Shown in pieces: positions 9,681 to 19,500 of a stretch of DNA of 64,000 bases; within the stretch, counting starts at the first letter, position 1, and each line of letters starts with the position of its first letter. Below the pieces are notes generated by a model, which searched no databases, was not told the DNA's origin, and saw nothing but the letters and a program-made list of their open reading frames with translations. The DNA is taken from the NCBI GenBank assembly GCA_033557465.1, contig JAWIIG010000038.1, positions 3,063,501-3,127,500 of the forward strand, read 5' to 3'. The translations under genes and the position numbers were made by a program. The DNA is from Ichthyophis bannanicus. Its lineage: Eukaryota; Chordata; Amphibia; Gymnophiona; Ichthyophiidae.

Positions 9681-11100
9681 AGATAAAGGTCTGCAAGGCT
9701 CAGCGCTAGCCTGGTGTGAATCCTATTTATGTAACAGATGGCAACAAGTCAGAGCAGGTTCCAAGATCTCTGAACCATTCTCACTGAAGCAAGGTGTACC
9801 TCAGGGTTCTTCCCTCTCTGCATTAATGTTTAATATATACATGCAGCCCATTTGCGCTTTAATCCGCTCCTTCAATGTCCAATGCCTTGCATATGCAGAT
9901 GACATCTTAATGTACTTACAATTTAAAATTGATCAACCAGATTTCTCTCCAATTATAAGATGCTTTGAAGCGGTAGCAGATTGGCTCCTCTCTCAAAATC
10001 TCCACATTAACCATAGCAAAACAGATGTACTATTCATCTCGCGAAACCAGAAGTTCACGACACCTCCCTCACTTCTAGTCAATAACATTGAACTAAAGTC
10101 CAAATCTACAATTCGCTACCTGGGCATCACCCTCGACCAGCGGCTCGACATGTCAGCACATGTTACAAACACAACTAAAGCAATCTATCATAAGATCCGA
10201 TCACTACGCCATCTCCGCCCACTGCTTGACTTCCCTGACTACCGCTCAATTTTCCAAGCCTTAGTCATCCCACACCTCGACTTTGCCAACATTATCCTAC
10301 TGGGACTCCCACAGTCGACTCTTAACCCGTTACGTCTTGCCATGAACTCAGCTGCAAGGGCACTGTCAGGGCTCTCAAGATCAGACCACATAACGCCAGT
10401 TCTAAAGAACCTACACTGGCTCCCACTGTGGGCCAGAATCCACTTCAAGGCTCTTGTCATGATGTTCAAGGCCTGTAAGAACCATCCACCCACACCCATC
10501 AGCGATCTCCTCAACAGCACTCCAGACAATAGAACTAGGAGATCTACTTCGTTGAATAAACTCAAAGTCCCAAAACTGTTGATAAAATGTAAGAAAACAA
10601 CAGCAAGTAGAGCCTTCTCCATTTTTGCACCTATGGCATAGAATGCCCTCCCAGCCGAAATCCGGGCCATCTCAAATCTGGCACTATTCCAAAAAGCCCT
10701 CAAACATCACCTATTCTTACAATATTACCCTGACAGCATTCCCGACACTTACACTGCCCCCACCTCACCTCCCTACCTAGCCCATCCCTCAGATCATCTT
10801 CCTGTAGAAAACGGCTAACCATTATCTCTCCTTACTGACCTCCTTGACCCTCCAGCCAAGCCTCTAGGCAAATGTCTTATCTTTATTTATCTGTAAGAGC
10901 ATTATAATTTTGTAAGAGCATTATAATTTGTATATAATGTGTACATAGTTTTTTCCTCGGTTTTTTTTCTCCATGTTTACATTCCCTGTTCAATGTAAAA
11001 ACTTGATGTAACTTGTTACATTCTTGTATGTTCTGTTTCAAATGTAAACCGCACTGATTATAATAGCGCGGTATATAAGAAAAATAAATAAATAAATAAA
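9674..11100 (+). mobile_element. L2-like LINE fragment inserted in DIRS-2
   Basis: A 5'-truncated plus-strand LINE begins inside RT (LKDKGLQGSALAWCESYL). It ends with a 3' UTR whose last bases are aaaccgcactgattataata, gcgcggtatata and an aataaa repeat. It splits the DIRS-2 RNase H at the IDLFASPLN region. The host reads continuously if the insert and a 3-bp atc duplication (9671-9673 and 11100-11102) are removed. The L2-group assignment rests on the RT C-terminus and hairpin tail. Confidence 0.85.
9676..10800 (+). pseudogene. L2-like reverse transcriptase, C-terminal half
   Basis: The frame gives the RT palm box GVPQGSSLSALMFNIYMQPI, then LAYADDILMYLQF with the YADD catalytic pair near 9890. 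These are followed by the LHINHSKTDVLFIS and TIRYLGITLD boxes and a C-terminus resembling AFSIFAPMAWNALP of L2/CR1-group enzymes. In that last motif the Trp codon is a TAG stop at 10639-10641, after which the frame continues to about 10800. The endonuclease and fingers are missing through 5' truncation. Apart from the single stop the remaining sequence is well preserved, so insertion into DIRS-2 was fairly recent. Confidence 0.85.
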
Positions 11101-12725
11101 TCTATGGTTGGAAGACCCCATCTCAGGAAGATCTGTTGAACCACTAAAGGGTTCAACTGCCATTCGTGCGGCTGCAGAATCCTGCTCAATCTGTCCGCCA
11201 GGTAATTCTCCTGACCTGGGAGGTAGACTGCTTTGAGAAGAATGCCATGATCGACTGCCCAGGAGCACAGTTTCTGCGCTTCCTGATAGAGAAGGCGGGA
11301 CCCTGTGTCCCCTTGTTTGTTCACACAGAACATCGCCACTTGATTGTCCGTCTGAACCAAGACAGACTGGTGAGAGATGAGATGAGAGAAAGTTCTCAGG
11401 GCTAAGCGGATAGCTCTCAGTTCTAAGAGATTGATCTGCTGTGCGGCCTCCCAAGGAGTCCACAGGCCTTGAGTACATGCCCCTTGGCAATGTGCACCCC
11501 AACCTTGAAGAGAAGCATCTGTTGTCAGCACCTGAGAGTGTGGAGGTGCCTGAAAAGGCACCCCTTGTACTAGATTCGGAAGATGAAGCCACCATTGCAA
11601 AGAAGACTGTAGTAGGTTGGACACCCTCACTGTGTCCATGAGGCTTCCTGTGGCCTGGTGCCACTGAGTCCTGAGGTCCCACTGAGCTGGTCTCATGTGT
11701 AGACGGGCATTTGGAGTCACATGGACCGTGGATGCCATGTGGCCTAAGAGCCTCAGGAATTGTCTGGCGGAGACCAGAGAATTGCTGTGGAATAGCTTGG
11801 CTAGAGCCATCAATCTGTGGGCCCTGTCCACTGGTAGAAAGGCCTTTGCCTGAAAGGTGTCTAGTCGAGCTCCTATGAACTCCATGTTCTGGGAGGGATG
11901 CAAACTGGACTTTGCAAAGTTTATGACAAACCCCAGGTGCTGAAGCAGAGCGACAGTGCGAAGGGTGGCTTGATTGGCCTCTTGCGGGGACTGACCCCTG
12001 ATGAGCCAATCGTCCAAATATGGAAAGACATAGAGGCCTTGAACCCTGAGGTAGGCCGCCACCACCGCCAGGCACTTGATGAATACCCTGGGGGCGGATG
12101 TAAGGCCAAAGGGCAGTACTCTGTACTGACAGTGGTTTCCTCCCACTACAAATCTGAGATATTGTCTGTGGTCTGGATGAATAAGGATGTGAGTACAAGC
12201 ATCCTTTAGATCTAAGGAGCATAGCCAATCTCCCTGCTGGAGGTAGGGCAGCAGGATTCCAAGGGTAAGCATCTTGAACTTTTCCCTCTCCAGGAACTTG
12301 TTCAGGTTTCGCAAGTCTAGGATGGGTCTGAGGCCTCCTGTTCTCTTTGGTACCAGGAAGTACCTGGAATAGAAGCCGTGACCTCTCAGGTGGTGGGGCA
12401 CCGGTTCCACTGCCTGTTCCTTCAGAAGACCTGCCAATTCCTGCAGGAGTAAGTCCCTGTGCAGAGGGAGTCTGGGAGGATCCCCTGGAAAATAGGAGGA
12501 GGGTACCTCGTGGAAGTGGAGGAGATAGCCCTTCTGGACTATACTTAGAACCCAGGTATCCCTTGTAATGGCTGACCACCTGTGGGCAAACAGGGCCAGC
12601 CGGCCTCCAGTGCAGATGGGGGCCAGCTGAGGAGGAGAGGCTATGCCAATGCAGTCAAAATCCCCCTCCTTGCTGAGCAGGAGCCGGAGTAGGAGGCTTG
12701 GGGGCCTTCTGCCTACGGGGACCAA
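11101..12725 (-). CDS. DIRS-2 reverse transcriptase-RNase H, long open frame
   Basis: About 540 codons are open until the L2-like insertion. RT motifs in order: YFLVPKRTGGLRPILDLRNLN, DWLCSLDLKDACTHI, YRVLPFGLTSAPRVF, the catalytic FPYLDDWLI (near 12010) and LGFVINFAKSSL. RNase H follows with the four expected acidic positions: Asp in TTDASLQGWGAH, Glu in NLLELRAIRLAL, Asp in VQTDNQVA and Asp in YLADRLSR. The frame overlaps the end of gag (12655-12725), as is usual in DIRS. The last part of RNase H continues beyond the insertion at 9314-9672 and overlaps the recombinase frame. It acts in copying element RNA to DNA. It is intact in all catalytic residues but interrupted at its C-terminus. Confidence 0.9.
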
Positions 12726-14498
12726 GACCCTGCCCCTTGGCCTGCTGACCCTGTTGGGGAGCTACAGAGGCCTGATAATAGGCAGATGACTTCCTCGGGT
12801 AAAAGGTCTTTTTTCCCGAGCCCTTCTTCTTCTGAGAAGGGGCAGAGGTTTTTCTGGACAGCCTTGTCCGGGTAAGAGTCTCGGTCTCGAGTTCGGCAGC
12901 CTTGTCAGCCATGGGCTTGCCAAAGAGGTTTTCACCTCGGCAGGGGACATCGACCAACTTGTCCTGCACCCATGGCTCGAGGTCCGATGACTGTAGCCAA
13001 GCCTGACGGCGTGCACCGATGCCGGCCGCGGCTACTCGGGCCGAAGCCTCAAAGCCATCATAGGCTGCTCGAGATATAAACTTCGAATACTCATGAATAC
13101 CCGAGGACAGAGCATTGAACCTCTGCAAAGTTTCCTCTGAGAGACCAGCAGAGAACCCGGCAATCTCCTTTGCCAGGTCTCGAAGGTACATGCCCATGTA
13201 CAGCTGGTAGGTCTGGACACGGCAAGCAAGCATAGAGCCCTGGAAGCACTTCTTACTGAGGGCATCCAGGTTCCGGGCCTCCCGGCCAGGAGGCACCGAG
13301 GAGTGCATCTTCTGACTCTTCAAACGATGCATGGCCGATTCCACAACCATGGAGTGGTGCGGTAATTGTGCCTTTTGGAACCCGGGGCTCTTGCAGACTC
13401 GATAGATGGAATCGACCCGATTGCTCAAAACCGGTGTCGAGGCCGGTGCCTCCCACATGCGGAAGAGAAACTGTTCCAGCATCGGAGGAACTGGAACAGT
13501 AAAGGCCTCCTTCGGAGGAGAGTCATACTGTAGGGCCTCGAGCTCCTCGGCTCGAGGCTCCTCCTCAGGATCCGCGGGGAATGCCAAAGTCTTGGCCATG
13601 TCCCGCATGAAATCCGAGAACCGGGTATCCTCCAGGGGGGACCTTCTCCGAGGCTCGGACTCGGGCGAGTCTGAAGGAAAGCACAAAGTTCGAAAGGTGT
13701 CAGGCGACTCCTCATCCTCCGTCTCCCAGCCAGACTCCTCGGAGGAGGAATTGAGCGGCTCCGGTCGGGCAGGCATCGATGCCATCCGCCCCGACGCTGA
13801 GGGTACCGGTGTCGAATACTTCGGTCCCGAATAGGAGGCCGAGGGGGTCCTTGGCCGAGGATCGACTCAAGCTCACATGGACTCGAGGATCGGCTCGGAC
13901 TCCGGGGTCAACTTGGACGTCAATGTCCCGGTGGTCGGGGCAGATGCACCGGTGAGACCGGCGATCAGTGCCCACTGCTGTTCCATGAAGGCAGCCAAAC
14001 TGCTCTCCAAGGCCGTCAACCTGAGTCTGAGCTCAGGAGACTCAGCAGCCCCCGACATCGGCTCCCCTGGAGGTGAGTCCATGAGGACTACAGTACTCAC
14101 ATGACCCGGGGACTCCATCTCCACACGAGATTGTTTTGCAGGCCTCTCCGACTCCAAAAACCCAGGACGGCGCTCGGGGCTATGCGACTTGGCCCTCGAG
14201 GAGCCAAGTGCGTCCACTGACGCCACCCTCGCGGATATTTTCTTCTTACGCTGCTCCCGCGAGGGAGACCCCTTTCAGAGGAGCCTCGACGCTGCTCGGG
14301 GCAGGAGTCCCGAGATGTCGAGGCCTCTGACGAGGTCCGGGCCCTACCGGATGCGGAGTCAGAGAAGATTCTTTCCTTTTGGTGCTGCCGACTCTGTAAC
14401 GCCTTAGAGGACATTTTCCCACACGGACCACAGATCATCGGGTCATGATCAGGTCCGAGGCACCGGAGGCAACAGTCATGTGTGTCGGTGAGAGACAT
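12655..14498 (-). pseudogene. DIRS-2 gag-like ORF1
   Basis: The N-terminal piece (minus 14097-14498) has a Cys/His cluster, CCLRCLGPDHDPMICGPC, a possible zinc-binding knuckle, followed by serine/arginine-rich sequence. Then come minus 13873-14226 (with a short coiled-coil-like LRLRLTALESSLAAFMEQQ) and minus 12655-13785, the conserved body. The body includes MLEQFLFRMWEAP, LPHHSMVVESAMHRLKSQK, LYMGMYLRDLAKEI and LQSSDLEPWVQDKLVDVPC, with a basic C-terminus. The second and third pieces share a frame separated by two TGA codons near 13868-13875. The first piece is in another frame. DIRS ORF1 is presumed to package the RNA. The gene is inactive. Confidence 0.85.
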
Positions 14499-14790
14499 AA
14501 GTTTCTAACACCGATCACACTTTTTGTACCCGCTGGCAGCCATCGGGGGAAAAATGGCCCCTGCAAGGTCAAAAGACAGGGCTGCCAGTGAAAAAAAAAA
14601 ATGGCACGAACGCTAGTCACTAAGAACAAAAACCGAAAAAGAGATACGGGCTCGATACCAACGTATCGGGCCCAGGCAGGAAAGGGAAACCGGCGTCAAA
14701 CCAAAGAAAAACAGGTTAACGCAGAGGAAACATCTTCTTCCTCAGGTGGAACGAATATACATCCGTCGGGCTCCGCGGAAAAAAGAAGAC

Positions 14791-14947
14791 TGAGCAAGAT
14801 GGCACCCTTGGGCTGGAAGGGGACCGCGCATGAGCGCTGCATTCCCAAAGGCTTTCTATGAAAGCTGGGGAAATGCTCCACACGGGGGCTCCATCGGCGC
14901 CGACGTCACCCATATGTGAGGACTGACTTCCTGCTTGGTCCTGGAGA
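14791..14947 (-). repeat. DIRS-2 right (5') terminal repeat
   Basis: Inverted relative to 7826-7961. It ends in ttcctgcttggtcctggaga at 14947, whose reverse complement forms the second half of the ICR (8101-8138). Confidence 0.9.
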
Positions 14948-16075
14948 ATGGTAGAAACCATTATAAAGAACAAAATTACTGAACATGTTGAACAAAATTA
15001 CTGAACATGGGAGACAGCCAACATGGCTTAGCCAAGGAAGGTCTTGTCTTACTAATCTGTTATGTTTTTTTGAAGGTGTGAATAAACAGGTAGACAAAGG
15101 TGAGTCAGTTGATATAGTGTATCTGGATTTTCAGAAAGCCTTTGACAAGGTCTCTAATAAGAGACTCTTGGCAAAATTAAAAAGTCATGGGATAGGAGGC
15201 AATGTGCTAATGTGGATCAGGAACTGGTTAAAAGATAGAAAGCAGAGGGTAGGACTAGATGGCCAATTTTCCCAATGGAGAAAGGTGAATAGGGGAGTAC
15301 CCCAGGGATCTGTGATAGGCCCGCTGCTTTTTAACATACGAAGACTGGATGTTCAAATGGCAGATGAAATTTAATGTGTTCAAGTGCAAAGTTATGCACC
15401 TAGGAAAGAACAACCCAAACTATGGTTGCACGATGCAAGGTTCCACATTAAGAACCACCACCCAGGAAAAAGATTTAGGTGTCATCGTGGATAGCATGTT
15501 GAAAACTTCCACCCAGTGTGCAGCGGCGGCCAAGAGAGCAAATAGAATGCTAGGTATCATAAGGAAAGGAATGGAAAATAAAACAAAGGATATTATAATG
15601 CCTCTGTATCGTTCCATGGTGCAACCGCACCTTGAATATTGTGTGCAATTCTGGTCACCGTATCTTAAAAAGGATATAGCGTTATTAGAAAAGGTACAGG
15701 GAAGAGCCACCAAAATGGTAAAGTGGATGAAAGGATACCCCTATGAGGATAGGCTAAAAAGGTTAGGGCTCTTCGACCTGGAAAAGAGATGGCTGAGGCG
15801 AGATATGATAGAAGTCTATAAATTAATGAATGTAGTGGAACAAGTAAATGCAAACTGATTGTTCACACCATCAAAATATAAAAAGACTAGGGGATATGCA
15901 ATGAAACTACAGTGTAATCTATTATTTAAGACTAATAAGAGAAGATACTTTTTCACTCAATGTGTAAACTCTGGATTTCCTTACCGGAGGATGTAGTAAA
16001 AGTTGTTAGTGTAGCTGGGTTTAAAAAAGGTTTGGACAAGTTCCTGGAGGAAAGGTCCATAAACCATTATTAAAG
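14948..16075 (+). pseudogene. CR1-A ORF2, remaining RT part
   Basis: This continues the CR1-A frame after DIRS-2: MVETIIKNKI, RSCLTNLLCFFEGVNKQ, VYLDFQKAFDKV and VPQGSVIGPLLFNI. Near 15338 about 150 bases are missing relative to the intact copy. The lost segment carries the FADD catalytic box, and the sequence jumps to the counterpart of WQMKFNV. The C-terminal domain follows (KCKVMHLGKNNP, SMVQPHLEYCVQFWSPYLKK). Stops appear after QVNAN. The catalytic loss makes this copy dead regardless of the insertions. Confidence 0.88.
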
Positions 16076-16242
16076 GGGACCTGGGAAATCAACTGCTTGC
16101 CCCAATACAAGCACTGTGGAACCTGTGTCTTTTGGGGAAACTGCTAGGTACTTGTGACCTAGATTGGCCACTGCTGGAAACAGGATACTGGGCTTGATGG
16201 ACCTTAGTCTGACCCAATATGGCATATCTTATGTTCTTAAAA

Positions 16243-16496
16243 TAACAGCAGAAGATGAACTGGATCACTTTGGTGAACCTTGAACGAACTGACTGCATGG
16301 CTGGGTGGCTGGAGGAAACATGGACTATTTATTTAAGAAACCTCTGACAGGCAGCAGTCAGGCTGCATTCCAGGACACCAACCCAGATGGGCGAGATACA
16401 TATGCAGCTGTCAAGGCCACCATACTGGAAGGGCCAGTGATTCAGAAAGGGGGAGACTGCAACTGGAGGGAAAGACTGGACCCTAGATAGCCTAAT
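16243..16496 (+). pseudogene. SCAN-like gag remnant of an LTR retroelement
   Basis: Two overlapping plus frames together resemble the SCAN-type capsid helix region of Gmr1/gypsy-type gags and SCAN-domain proteins. One frame (from 16278) gives FERTDCMAGWLEETWTIYL. The next (16305-16490) gives KKPLTGSSQAAF and then DTYAAVKATILEG. The typical order FER-aW, L-G-aQaAf, Y-vK-aIL is recognisable by eye. It is broken by a frameshift near 16330 and cut on the right by DIRS-3. Whether it came from a gypsy element or a host SCAN gene cannot be told from so short a piece. No LTR was seen next to it. Confidence 0.55.
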
Positions 16497-16635
16497 ATGG
16501 GTGACATTGGCATCAATAGAGCCCGCGCAGTAACATCTCCCCAGCTTTCAACAAAACCCTTGGGAGATCCACTACGTATGCGTAACTACCTCTCCTTCCA
16601 AGGGTGCCATCTTGCCTCAGCATGATGACATAGCT
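16497..16635 (-). repeat. DIRS-3 left terminal repeat, outer end missing
   Basis: Starts at atatgggtgacattggc, corresponding to inner ITR sequence of DIRS-2 (catatgggtgacgtcggtgc). It pairs with 30958-31095. The outer 60 bases, predicted by the ICR, are missing. Confidence 0.8.
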
Positions 16636-16683
16636 CAAGATGGCAAAAAAAAAAAAAACGACTCCACAGAGAGGAGGGAGGGT

Positions 16684-16781
16684 TGTCAGGACTGATTCCT
16701 ACTGTTCCTGGAGAATACCTGCTACAGGTGAGTAACTACGCTTTCTCCGGGAACAAGCAGGAAGTCGGTTCTCACATATGG
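16684..16781 (-). repeat. DIRS-3 internal complementary region
   Basis: The first part (16684-16742) matches the DIRS-2 left-terminus complement in content (gattcct, cctggagaa, acaggtgagtaactac). The second part (16743-16781) is the complement of the right terminus at 31080-31118, with a few differences. Confidence 0.85.
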
Positions 16782-16797
16782 GACTCCCTAACTACGG

Positions 16798-18052
16798 CTA
16801 CAGAAAAAACCTGTAAGCCAAAAAGCAAACCGTGAGGAACAGCAGAGTACAGTTTGGCTGCAAGATCTCAGCAGCGACCCCAGTACTGACCAGGGAAACC
16901 AACTCTCTGGTAGCCTGGACACACAGAAGGGTCAGAAGGCAAAGAGTTGCCTCAAACCCCAAACAGATGACGGAATACTGCACTGTGAATGTGTGAACTG
17001 AGGACCAGATGGCAGCCCAGCAGATCTCCAGCAAGGAACTGAGCAGAGGTTCTCCACAGATGCGCCATAACATGATGCTCCAGCAAAAGACCAACCTGCC
17101 CATAGGTGAAGGAGATGTAGTCTGCCACCCAAGGAGACCACTGGAGTATGGAGATAGGCCTCTGGCCTGCTAGCATGAGGCCATGGAAAAAATAGGGGAA
17201 GCACCACCTCCTGGTTGAGATGGAATGGAGAGACAACCTTAGGGAGGAACTTAGGGTATGTCTGGAGCCACTACCCGATTCCTGTAGAACCCGGTTTAGG
17301 GGGCATGGGCCATCAGAGCTTGGAGCGCAGTGATCCTGCATGCAGACATGAGCATCACAAGGAAGAACACCTTCCATAATAGATACTTGAGGTGGCAAGA
17401 AGCCAGCTGCTCAATGGGTGGAGCGATGAGCTTCAAGAGAAGCACACTGAGATCCCATGCCGCTGCCATATGTCGAGTGGGTGGGTCAAGAGTGGAGATA
17501 GCCTTTCTGCGAGCGAGCCACAAAGGGCTGGGCGAAGAGGGGCTTCCCCTTGATGAGGTGATGGTGCGCCAACAGCTCACTGAAGTGTACCCTGATGGAG
17601 TTAGACTTCAGACCAGCATTGGACAGGTGCAGCAGGTACTGCAGCACCAGCTGGACCGAACAGAAGAAGGGATGGCATTCCTCTCCGCACACCAAACTGA
17701 GAAGCGATGTCACTTGAAAGCATATGCTTGCTGGATGCTTGCGTGATGCCAAAAGGACCTCATCTACCTCCCTGAGCAAATCGGACTGGGCCAGTGCTAC
17801 CCCAGGTTGTGGTGCAGGAGAGAGCCATCCTGTGAGAGTAGGTCTGGAGCACATCCCAGGGGGACTGGGAGCACATGAGGGTGGCCCAGTCAAACTGGAC
17901 CTTGAAAGGAGTCTTGGCAATGCGTGGCATGGGAGGGTAGGCATAGAGAAGGACTTCCATCCATGGGATGAGAAATGCATCGGTCGCCACCTGGGATGGG
18001 TGTGGCACTCTGAAGTAGAAGCTGGCCAGCTGAGCATTGGCCAGGCTGGCAA
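16798..18052 (-). pseudogene. DIRS-3 tyrosine recombinase remnant
   Basis: Broken into at least four frames. Minus 17486-18052 holds the N-terminal domain (LVLQYLLHLSNAGLKSNSIR matches DIRS-2 LQYLLHLSNLGLKSNSVR). Minus 17296-17580 has the first arginine box as SACRITALQAL. Minus 16798-17103 and 16952-17398 cover the C-terminal part, with an AAIWSS counterpart of AATWSS and a degraded tyrosine region. No single frame spans the domain, so it is inactive. Confidence 0.82.
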
Positions 18053-19500
18053 AAAGATCTATCGCAAGAAGGCCCCAGCAATGGAAGAGAGAGCTGACTA
18101 TCTGTGGGTTGAGCTACCACTCGTGGGGCTGGAGAACCTCGCTCAATCTGTCCGCCAGAACATTGTCCTGGCCAGGGAGGTAAATGGCCCTAAGCAGCAT
18201 CCCACTCTTGCTGGTGAAGGTGCAGAGGCGGTCCACTTCCCCGGACAGAAGGGCTGACCCCGTGCCCGCTTGCTTGTTGACAGAGAACATCACCACCTGG
18301 TTGTCTGTCTGAATCAGAATCGACTGGTTCCACAAGTGGTGCTAAAAGCCTGAAGAGCATAAGCAATGGCTCGGAGCTCTAGGAAATTGATCTGCTGTAG
18401 GTTCTCCAATGCCGACCACTGGCCCTGAGTGTGGAGGCTGCTGCAGTGTCCCCCCAGTTCAACCTGGAGGAATCCGTGGTGAGGACCCTCTGAGGGGTTG
18501 GGGTCTGAAAGGGCATTCTCACCAGCAGGTTCCGTGGCTGTTGCCACCAGCCGAGGGACTCGGCAATGGGACATGTGATGGTCACCCTTTCCTGCAGGTA
18601 CCCTACTCCCTGAGACAATTGGGAGCAGAGGGCCCACTGGGCCGAATATATGTGGAGACACATATAGGTTGTGAAATGCTCTGTCGAAGCCAAGTGCCCC
18701 AGGAGGTGGAACATAAGCCAGGCAGAATCCAAATTCCGGCTCTGAACTTCCTTTGTAAGGGCCACTAGGTGCCGGCCCCTGTTGAGAGGGAGGAAGGCTG
18801 TGGCCTGGACCATGTCTAGCATTGTCCCTATGAACTTTAGGCTTTGAGTCAGCTGCAAGTGGGACTTGAGGTAGTTGATAACAAACCCCAGGTGCTCCAG
18901 ACTGAGAATGGTGTGGCATGCCGCCTGCTGGACTTCGATGGCGATGCCGCCCTTGACAAGCCAGTCGTCCAGGCAGAGGAAGACAAATACCCGCTGCAGC
19001 TGCGGGTGGGCAGCAACCACCACCAAGCACATGGTGAACACCCTTGGGGCAAAACTAGGTGGAAGGGTAGGACCCTGTACTGGTAAAGGCATCCTCCAAT
19101 GATGAAACGGAGGTACTGCTGGTGGCACAGACAGATGAGGGTATGTGTGTATGCATCTTTGAGATCTAAGGAGCATAGCCAATCTCTCTGCTTGGAGGCA
19201 AGGCAGCAACGTTCCAAGGGAAAGCATTTTGAACTTCTCCTTCACTAGGATCCGGTTGAGATCTCAAAGATCCATAATAGGGCAATAGCCATCGGTCCTC
19301 TTGAAACCAGGAAGTACCCTGAGGTGAGACGGGACCAGTTCCACAGCCTTATCAGCCACAAGTCCGGTGAGCTCTCGCTGGAATATGTCTTGGTGAAGGG
19401 AGTCATCTGGAATTCCCCTGGAAAGACCGAAAGGGGCATTTGATTGAAATGGAGGAGGTAACTCTCCCCCACCACCTGCAAGGCTCAGGTGTTGGTGGTG
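17900..19500 (-). pseudogene. DIRS-3 RT-RNase H remnant
   Basis: Minus 18379-19245 carries KEKFKMLSLGTLLPCLQAE and, further on, the catalytic region as FLCLDDWLVKG, where Cys replaces the Tyr of YLDD. RNase H pieces include the VQ/IQTDNQVVMFSVNKQAG box in minus 18114-18335 with PGQDNVLADRLSEVLQPHEW. The part before the catalytic box is shifted into minus 18849-19217 (LCSLDLKDAYTHTLI, YRVLPF). Several frameshifts, but few long deletions. Not functional. Confidence 0.85.

Larger units (their letters stand above)
7776..14947 (-). mobile_element. DIRS-2: complete DIRS element with intact ends and RT-RH
   Basis: On the minus strand the order is right terminal repeat (5'), gag, RT-RNase H, tyrosine recombinase, ICR and left terminal repeat (3'). 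Both ends are fixed by the ICR at 8041-8138, which is the reverse complement of the two termini placed back to back. Flanking CR1-A sequence continues directly (gaggaaa on the left, atggtagaaacc on the right; the intact copy has gggaaaatggtagaaacc). There is therefore no target duplication, as expected for a tyrosine-recombinase element. An L2-like LINE (9674-11100) sits inside RNase H. Without it the element is about 5.7 kb. Confidence 0.95.
3611..16242 (+). mobile_element. CR1-A copy 1: CR1 LINE split by four insertions
   Basis: Plus-strand CR1-type non-LTR retrotransposon of the same family as the intact copy on the minus strand at 32077-35655. Order: ORF1 remnant with SGNH esterase (3620-4503), AP endonuclease (4660-5475), reverse transcriptase (7067-7775 and 14948-16075), and a 3' UTR ending in a tatcttatgttctta tail near 16242. 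It is interrupted by a palindromic MITE (5190-5272), a CR1-B fragment (5528-6378), an AT-rich repeat (about 6465-7066) and DIRS-2 (7776-14947). It is the oldest layer in this part of the window. Confidence 0.9.

Noticed and set aside
11038..12579. 513-codon minus-strand frame as a separate gene
   Set aside because: It is an out-of-frame shadow of the DIRS-2 RT-RNase H gene at 11101-12725, which has all the expected motifs.
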